Source: Albifimbria verrucaria (taxonomy: Eukaryota > Ascomycota > Sordariomycetes > Hypocreales > Stachybotryaceae). From it: 64,000 nt of DNA. Location of the stretch: positions 1,612,001-1,676,000 of the forward strand of contig JAHREC010000062.1 of the NCBI GenBank assembly GCA_020081605.1. The letters are read 5' to 3'. A program made the translations under genes and the position numbers. The notes under the pieces are model-generated. The model was not told the origin of the DNA. It ran no database searches and saw nothing but the letters and a program-made list of their open reading frames with translations. Below are positions 57,989 to 64,000 of the stretch, in pieces. Numbering within the stretch: the stretch's first letter is position 1; each line of letters begins with the position of its first letter.

Positions 57989-59697
57989 ATGAACCAGACA
58001 CTTCAATGCCCCTTCTGCGCTTTTCAGCCGAACCAGGGCGAATATGAACTACTTCTTGTGTGTGCTGTACTCGGTGTCTATTTCCCGTTTGACGAAGCTC
58101 ATAGGCATTCGTAGCATTTGGAAACAGATCACTCAGAGGACCCCTCGCCTTTTGTTGCATCTTCACAACCCGTCATTTGTCCTCATGGGGATTGTGGCGA
58201 ATGTATCGCCCAGGACGAATTAGAGCATCATCTCAAAATGCATGATTTTGAGAGTGCTGATGATGCTCTTACGCCGAGCCAGCAGGACCAACAGCCACAG
58301 GCGTCCAAGGCCAAGGAGGCACCTCGCTCTCGCGTATCCGCTTCGGCAACTAAGTCGTCTAAACCAAGTAACATTAACCATCAAAAGGGCTCTGTTTCAC
58401 AAGCCTGGAGAGCCTTATTTTCAAGGAACGAAGCCAAAGATAAGAACGAACATCACAGATCGCACCAGAAGACGAAGAAATCTAACAGCTCCGGTGACAA
58501 GATTAACTACAATGGGCGTGGCTCGGAAGCTGTATCTAAGCTATCTGCTAGGCTGGGGTTCGAAAAATACCTCCCCGTACCCAAGATTTCCCAGCTAACA
58601 TGAGATGCTTAAGAAAACCGAGCTTGGAAGATTTGCGCATGAGGATGCAATGCCAACTTGGCTTGTGAGCATGCTGCAGCAAGATGGACAATTCTGTTCC
58701 AAAGGTGTGTTGCTCCTTGACTCAGGTCTCTGGAATATTCCCTAATGCTGAGTTGATATCATGAACAGGCATACTACAGGTATTACAACAGCTACTCGAG
58801 CATAGCCCATCAACCAGCTACGCTTACTTATGCCATCATCATGTGACACATGTTTCCAAACTCAGGCGAGAGGGTACACCGGAATCCAATCATCTGAACA
58901 AACATGACCGCTAAACTTACAGTGCAGGCGGTTTTTGTAGCTATCGGAATATACAGATGCTCGTCTCTCATTTAACTGCAACGCAGAAGGCAGGATCTGA
59001 ACAATTCGGCACAGATTTTCCAAGCATCTTTCAAATTCAGGATCTCATCGAGAATGCATGGGATATGGGCATTAATCCTCAAGGTCGAGTCGAGACCGGT
59101 GGAATTAAAGGCACCCGGAAGTACATAGGAACGCCAGAGGTGGGTTGTGCAGGTCATCCCGCTGTCCTGTTGTAAAACTTTGCTCACTCCAGGTAGGCCC
59201 AAGCATTGTTTCGCAGTTTAAATATTCCGTAAGTCGCCGTATTTCTGCATGCCTGTCATTCACTCTCATTGACTATAACGTAGGTGCTGGGTGCAAGCTT
59301 TCAAGGACAAGGATCATGAAAATGCTAGGTCGTTGTTGTTTCAGGCCATAGAAGCCTACTTTCGGGGAGGGTGGGATGCCAAAGACGAATCAAAGCTGCG
59401 TCTCACGTCTTTAGCACCCATATATTTCCAGCATCGAGGTATGATTTTGCTATCTGAAGGTTTTACTAGGGCTAATGTGATGAAGGGCACTCTCTAACTA
59501 TCATTGGATTCGAACGATTGGACAATGGCCAGGCCCAGCTCCTTGTGTTTGATCCGACGTTCCGGGACTCTCGTACGATCAGGCAGCTCGTCAACCAGAC
59601 TTTCCAACCGAAAAAATCTATGGTGGATGGGTCTTTAGAGTCGTACCGCCGTGGCAAACAGTATCTCCGAAAATATCGTGAATTTGAGCTCTTATAG
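57989..59697 (+). CDS. ZUP1/MUG105-type C78 deubiquitinase
   Basis: Cysteine protease of family C78, whose ZUP1 branch cleaves K63-linked ubiquitin chains. The start Met-Asn-Gln-Thr-Leu-Gln-Cys-Pro-Phe-Cys begins a zinc finger completed by the His of Leu-Leu-Leu-His and Asp-His-Ser-Glu; a second finger is Cys-Pro-His-Gly-Asp-Cys with His-His..His. A Ser/Lys-rich linker leads to the protease domain: catalytic Cys in Gly-Gly-Phe-Cys-Ser-Tyr-Arg-Asn, His in Gly-His-Ser-Leu-Thr-Ile-Ile-Gly and Asp in Val-Phe-Asp-Pro-Thr. Ser follows the catalytic Cys where Gly is more usual. Introns are clear at 58,058-58,114 and at several later points (for example after 59,441 to just before Gly-His-Ser). Near 58,600 the frame changes by an amount that one lost base does not explain; two losses or an unrecognised intron are possible. 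Confidence 0.88.
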
Positions 59698-59841
59698 TAA
59701 GACAGGATCCCTTTACCTGTCCCATACATGCATATATATATGTATATATATATCTAACGGTGTCCTCACCCATGGATTCAGTCTAGGGAATAGAACCGCT
59801 GAGGCTTCACCGTCAAGCGAGAGAGCCTAATCTTCAAGTGT
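59698..59841. other. Short convergent intergenic gap
   Basis: 145 bp between the stop codons of the C78 peptidase and HAM1, holding a TATATATATGTATATATATA stretch near 59,735 that may serve 3'-end formation on both strands. Confidence 0.55.
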
Positions 59842-60738
59842 TTAAGAGGCATGTGGTTGATTTTTGAACCACTCCTGCAGCTTCTTCAAAGCCAAGCCAC
59901 GATGGGAAATTTTGTTCTTCTCAGTCTTGTCCATCTCAGCATATCTGCATGTAAAGAGTCAATAATAGAAAGAATTTTAGGTAAAAGAGATGACTTACGT
60001 CTGGCCGTTGTACTCAAACACAGCATCCCACCCTGGGCGATGGTCAGCAACCGCAAGCTTTTGGACTCCACAAGCAGAACTTACCGAAATCAGGTGGCCC
60101 TCGAGGAGGCACTATCTTTCCCTTTTGTCGTATGTACATTAGCGATGGAATTAGGAATAGAGCGTGCCAGACATACCGGGCACCGGCCCTGGAAAAGGAT
60201 GGGTTCCTGGCCGCGGCCTGGAGAGTAGCCAAATGTACAAACGGCCTCAGCCGACTTGTCTTCGTATGCAGCGAGGAGATTGTTGAGGCCCTGGTGACCG
60301 ACGGTCGCCATGAACCATTTTCTGAATGTAGCCAAAGATGCTGTGTAAGCAGCAATGCTGAGTTGGAAGAAGGGAAAGACGTCAAACGTATGGATTGAGA
60401 GAAAGGACGCACATATATGGGCCAGGCAGTCCGCCCAGAGCAGCATAGCACAGCGAAGTATCTTCAACGAGAACCGGACCATCGATCTAGAGAAATGTTC
60501 AGCCCATGACTCCGTATGCAGTGTGGATCGAGGTATCATGGGCAGAAGGGGTGTAACAGGCATGTCTCACCAGCTCGGCAGCCCTTCGACACTTGGAAAT
60601 GGTGACCTCCTCGATAGTGCCCTGGACCTCCTCCAAATCTAGAGCCTCGCTTCGCACTTCAATTTCAGGCTCGAGAATGGCCTTGACCTCACGTAGCTTG
60701 TTGGCATTGCCAGTGATGAAGTTGACACACTGCGGCAT
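59842..60738 (-). CDS. HAM1: Inosine triphosphate pyrophosphatase
   Basis: Hydrolyses ITP, dITP and XTP to the monophosphates, keeping damaged purines out of nucleic acids. The N-terminus carries the family signature [18 protein letters not shown] contains the acidic metal-site residues, Gly-Leu-Pro-Gly-Pro-Tyr-Ile-Lys-Trp follows, and Ser-His-Arg-Gly-Leu-Ala near the end binds the base. Six exons: 60,571-60,738, 60,413-60,486, 60,177-60,321, 60,085-60,121, 59,999-60,032 and 59,842-59,944, together 561 nt, 187 codons including stop, the normal size, with no frame break. Confidence 0.95.
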
Positions 60739-61602
60739 GACTTCGGTTCCCTGAGATAACCGCCCTAAAAGTGAATACCAGGGTGAAAAAGATGTCGGCA
60801 GCGACTAGTTTCAAGCCTGCCGAAATGAATCTCGAAGGAAATCTGCAAATGCTCCTTTGGTAGGTTCGCAAGCAGGTAAAAGGAGCAAGCACTCGGATGT
60901 GTTGCGGAAAGATTAGTCCAAGTTAAGTTATAAACCCACTAAGCACCAGACAGTTAAGCTGGCAACGTTAGCTGGTGGTGGGACAGGGTAGTAGTAGTCT
61001 TCGGCCACTGAGGAGTCAGTCGCCGAAGCGAGAGCCAAAGAGCTGCAGCTTTTGTGGAACACAATCTACTACATTCGCACACGATAAATGAAACAATTAG
61101 TACAGTGCAATGGCTTCAACTGTTTGCAAAGCATGGGTCATTTATATCCACTTTGTAGCTGCGGAGAGCTGCCCATGGTCTGCACCCTCAGCACTTCACT
61201 CTGCGTGGGGCATCTCAAAGACCAAGACACTCGTCATGCGTACGCTCGTGTTCAAACAACGTTGCAGTTACATGGTGAGGCCACGGTGGGCTGTTACATA
61301 TCTAGGACGTGACATACATGTGGTGGTTGAGATGACGGTCGTGGTTGACAAGTTTGGCTCAGGCGATGAGGTGCCTTATTGCTCCTACAAACAGCAAGGC
61401 CCTCCATTTCAATGCGTTTGCCCCTGTCCGAAAGCTTCCAAGGCTCCTATTCTCGTCTATCCTCATGTATAGACTTACCACTGTTGGCCAGGTACCCTTT
61501 GCTCAACACGGCCTTACCCTGGCAGATATACTGAGATCCGGACAGACGGGCATGGCCGAATGGCCTCTGAGATACTGCGTGTAGAGTCTCAACTAATGGC
61601 AC
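60739..61602. other. Intergenic, HAM1 promoter and FAP7 3' flank
   Basis: About 860 bp between two minus-strand genes. An open frame on the plus strand at 61,110-61,472 lacks any known motif and is unlikely to be a gene. No RNA gene or repeat seen. Confidence 0.5.
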
Positions 61603-62315
61603 TTAGCCCGTCGTGTTGTCGCGTTTCCACTGTTCTACCCAAGCCACAATGCGATCTACATTTGACTCCATCTCATCCGATGTGTTGCTCGTCAGTTCAA
61701 TGACAATTTCCTCATCAAAGGCTTCTCGGGCCTCCTGGAGTAGCACCTCCATAATCTCCGAGTCAAGATTCTCCTGTAGCTTAGCGTCGGCATAGTTTCT
61801 GCATCGTGCACACACGTACACCGTCGTTAGCTTCTCATGTACCGGGAGTATGGTGTTGTAATTGCTCGCTTCAGGTCTCGCAGCAGCTCCCCTTCAGATC
61901 AGATCTGACTCACCGTGCTGTAAGTCTATCATAAAGAGTGGATGAGTCTACTCGCAAGACCACAACCAGATCGACCCAACTGCGTGGAAAAAGGTCGCAG
62001 GCGTGCCAGTCAATCAGACAGTTACCGGCCTTAATATCATCTTCAACTGCATCCAGAAGCTATTCGTTCAAATCATGATAATGTCAGCCCTCGATACCCC
62101 TGTAGCACAGCCAAGGAGAAAACAGCACTGACCTTGTCCTCGTCCACAATCCAACTCTGGTGCTCATCGCTCCAGCCTTCGTGACACTCCTTGTCTTTAA
62201 CAACCTGGTTTATTGACAGATGCCGTAGGCCTAGCCTTTCTGCTAGGTTCTCACAGTGCGTCGTTTTGCCCACGCCGGGCGTTCCAGTAATGATTATGTT
62301 TGGTGATTGCCGCAT
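61603..62315 (-). CDS. FAP7: Adenylate kinase isoenzyme 6 / Fap7 (hCINAP)
   Basis: Nuclear P-loop NTPase with adenylate kinase activity, needed for 18S rRNA 3'-end maturation and uS11 incorporation in yeast. The Walker A motif is Gly-Thr-Pro-Gly-Val-Gly-Lys-Thr-Thr, followed by Leu-Ser-Ile-Asn-Gln-Val-Val-Lys (AMP-site region), Asp-Trp-His-Ala-Cys-Asp-Leu-Phe-Pro (the family's DxHxxxxFP motif) and Leu-Thr-Ala-Arg-Asn-Tyr (lid). Three exons: 62,133-62,315, 61,914-62,059 and 61,603-61,798, 525 nt in all, 175 codons including stop. No frame break. The start follows the usual Met-Arg-x-Ser-Pro-Asn pattern of fungal members. Confidence 0.95.
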
Positions 62316-63030
62316 CTCTCAAACCGTCCTGGAGTAGGTGTCAGGAAGTAGAAGCTATAATGGATAAAACACTGGATGACTGTGATTGCTGCTCTCTCTC
62401 TACAGTCCCTACTGTGATGCTAGTGGCGGCAAGATTATCACTTAGAGTAGTAACATGCGTCTACTGGGGCCGACCCGCTTGTTGAATCTGAGACTGAGGA
62501 GCAAAATTACAAAGTGAACCAGTAGGGGCATAGCATGAGGTTGGAGAGGGGGTTAGTGGGAAAGAAAAAAAAAAAAAAACCAAAACAAAGAAAAAAAGAA
62601 GCCACTGAAAATTTAGAGCACTAGAGTCCACAAAAACCGCAACAACACGTCTTATCTTCAAATTGCTTCTATATATTGAAAATATGATGCATGTATGAAC
62701 CGACCCAGCATATGCATCACAGCAAAACATCTCTCCTTTGCTTTACAGTAACCACGTGACGTGAGAGAGGAAATGTGAAGCATGCTTGCTCCATAACGGC
62801 GTCCAAATACGTGGCTAAGATAGATATCAAATGTCGTCAAGTATGAGGCCTGCGGCTCAAACGTCTAATAATTCGCCGTAACCCTGGCCACACCAACCAC
62901 TAGATTGAGTGCTGCGTAGAAGAGATGGGGCCAGCAAGTGAAGAAACACCCTTGCCAGACACTTCAGATCAAGAAATCATAGAGCTTCTATCCCCTTCCC
63001 AATATGCAGACGTTGGGTCACGATGACCGT
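62316..63030. other. Intergenic, FAP7 promoter and myosin 3' flank
   Basis: Contains a run of about 16 A at 62,564-62,579 followed by further A-rich sequence. No gene or RNA seen. Confidence 0.55.
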
Positions 63031-64000
63031 CTAAACTCCCACGCTTGCTCCTTCAACTTCTGCAAGCTCACCTTCGCCGTCAAGGCCGTCTCCGTCAGCG
63101 TACTCAAGCTTCTCCTGCTGCGCAATGGCCTGTGCCGAAACGATTTCGGCCAGTCTCTTTAATCGGGGAGTTTGGAGCCCTAGTAGAGCAATCACATGTT
63201 AGCAAGTCTCGTTCCGTCCAGCCAGTGTCTGCTGGGTAAGTCTTACATGAAGGGGTATACGTTTCCAGAGCAGTGATTGCTCGCGGCTCAGCAATCTCAT
63301 AAGGCCCACTGTCTTCCATATCGACAGCCTGGAGCAAAAGTACATCGCTCTTTTCGGTGACTCGTGACGCTACTGCCTTCATAATCTCGCCGTTAATAGG
63401 CTGCTCGTAATCTGCAACCAAATACTGGTTGAGCAGCTTTTGAATTTGGTTAGGGAGAGCCTGTAACAAGTCAATAATGCTTCTTGTCTCATGAATAGTC
63501 GCATAACCCACATCCAGCAAATATCTTGAATGATTTCAATATCATTTAGCGTTGCCTTCTTCAGCTGCAGCAGCTTCGTTGCTTGCTATAGAGTTGATTA
63601 GTCTTGGCAATTGATTCTCAGCCACTGGGCCGCGATTGTTCCTACCATGAGATGCTCTAGCTGGAGGGTTCCCTCTGGCATATCGTGGCTCTTGCACCAC
63701 TCTTCGATACGTGTGATATTGTAATTGATTTGCAGGCCTCGTTTCCAAGACAGGAAATTACGTCGCATAAGAAGGTCGTTGAAAGCAGTCACGCCAACAA
63801 GCTTCAGAAGCTCGGTAATTGTCTGTGTGATGATTGAATCTTCCAGATAGTATGCCTTCATGGCCCTAAAGACGCTATTGAGCAAGCTGAGCAGATTATC
63901 CATGCTATAAGCTGGAGCTGAGTTCGACTGCAGAAGCTTGCCCAAGAATCGGCTACTTTCATTGGTGATAAAGCCGGGAAGAGACTGAGACTCGATGATG
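63031..64000 (-). CDS. MYO2: Class V myosin, C-terminal cargo-binding (DIL) domain, partial
   Basis: 3' end of an unconventional myosin V heavy chain, the actin motor for vesicle and organelle transport to hyphal tips. The gene enters the window from beyond 64,000. The visible part is the dilute (DIL) domain: Ser-Met-Asp-Asn-Leu-Leu-Ser-Leu-Leu-Asn, Phe-Asn-Asp-Leu-Leu-Met-Arg-Arg-Asn-Phe-Leu-Ser-Trp-Lys-Arg-Gly, and Gln-Ala-Thr-Lys-Leu-Leu-Gln-Leu-Lys-Lys. Introns lie at about 63,588-63,651 and 63,181-63,246; the last exon ends in an acidic tail and a stop at 63,031. No frame break is seen. The motor head and IQ motifs would lie outside the window. Confidence 0.93.

Noticed and set aside
61110..61472. 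Plus-strand open frame of 120 codons between HAM1 and FAP7
   Set aside because: Cys-rich but without any domain pattern, no flanking splice or promoter support, and unlike neighbouring genes in composition.

Overview
The window looks like nuclear DNA of a filamentous ascomycete (Pezizomycotina, probably Sordariomycetes). Genes are split by many 50-80 bp introns with GTANGT donors, CTAAC/CTGAC-like branch sites and YAG acceptors, and the protein families are typical fungal housekeeping ones. Order within the class is a guess. Hypocreales would fit the TACCTAGGTACC-rich intergenic DNA and the compact genes beside very AT-rich blocks.

Region 1 (about 1-38,000) is an extremely AT-rich block without a single open frame of 60 codons. 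It is built of heavily decayed repeats: two ~5 kb copies of one element plus fragments, a second diverged pair, LTR-like modules, a reverse-transcriptase relic, a ~200 bp repeat in four copies, and young AT-only tandem arrays including about 86 perfect ATT units. Copies differ by C-to-T and G-to-A changes and surviving C mostly precedes T or C, the pattern expected of RIP (repeat-induced point mutation). One GC-richer island (32,095-32,285) with a strong hairpin has escaped. Composition changes abruptly near 38,000, about 120 bp before the first gene.

Region 2 (38,000-64,000) carries twelve recognisable protein genes: an ABHD11/IMO32-like mitochondrial hydrolase (+), ribosomal protein eS1 (-), URC1-type uracil-catabolism protein (-), transcription elongation factor Elf1 (+), uracil phosphoribosyltransferase (-), a WAPL-type cohesin regulator (+), a Rheb GTPase (+), cytosolic seryl-tRNA synthetase (+), a ZUP1/C78 deubiquitinase (+), inosine triphosphatase HAM1 (-), adenylate kinase FAP7 (-) and the 3' end of a class V myosin (-). 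There is also one weak hypothetical gene. Uracil salvage (UPRT) and uracil degradation (URC1) sit within 2 kb of each other, and several neighbours handle nucleotides.

Two cautions matter to a reader. First, at least 13 one- or two-base losses, nearly all in short homopolymers, break the frames of conserved and even essential genes between 38 and 51 kb. Restoring one base at each site gives exact codon totals, so these look like sequence errors and not pseudogenes. Second, URC1 is cut into about 19 exons, three of which are only 9, 4 and 4 nucleotides long, so automatic gene models here will be wrong.
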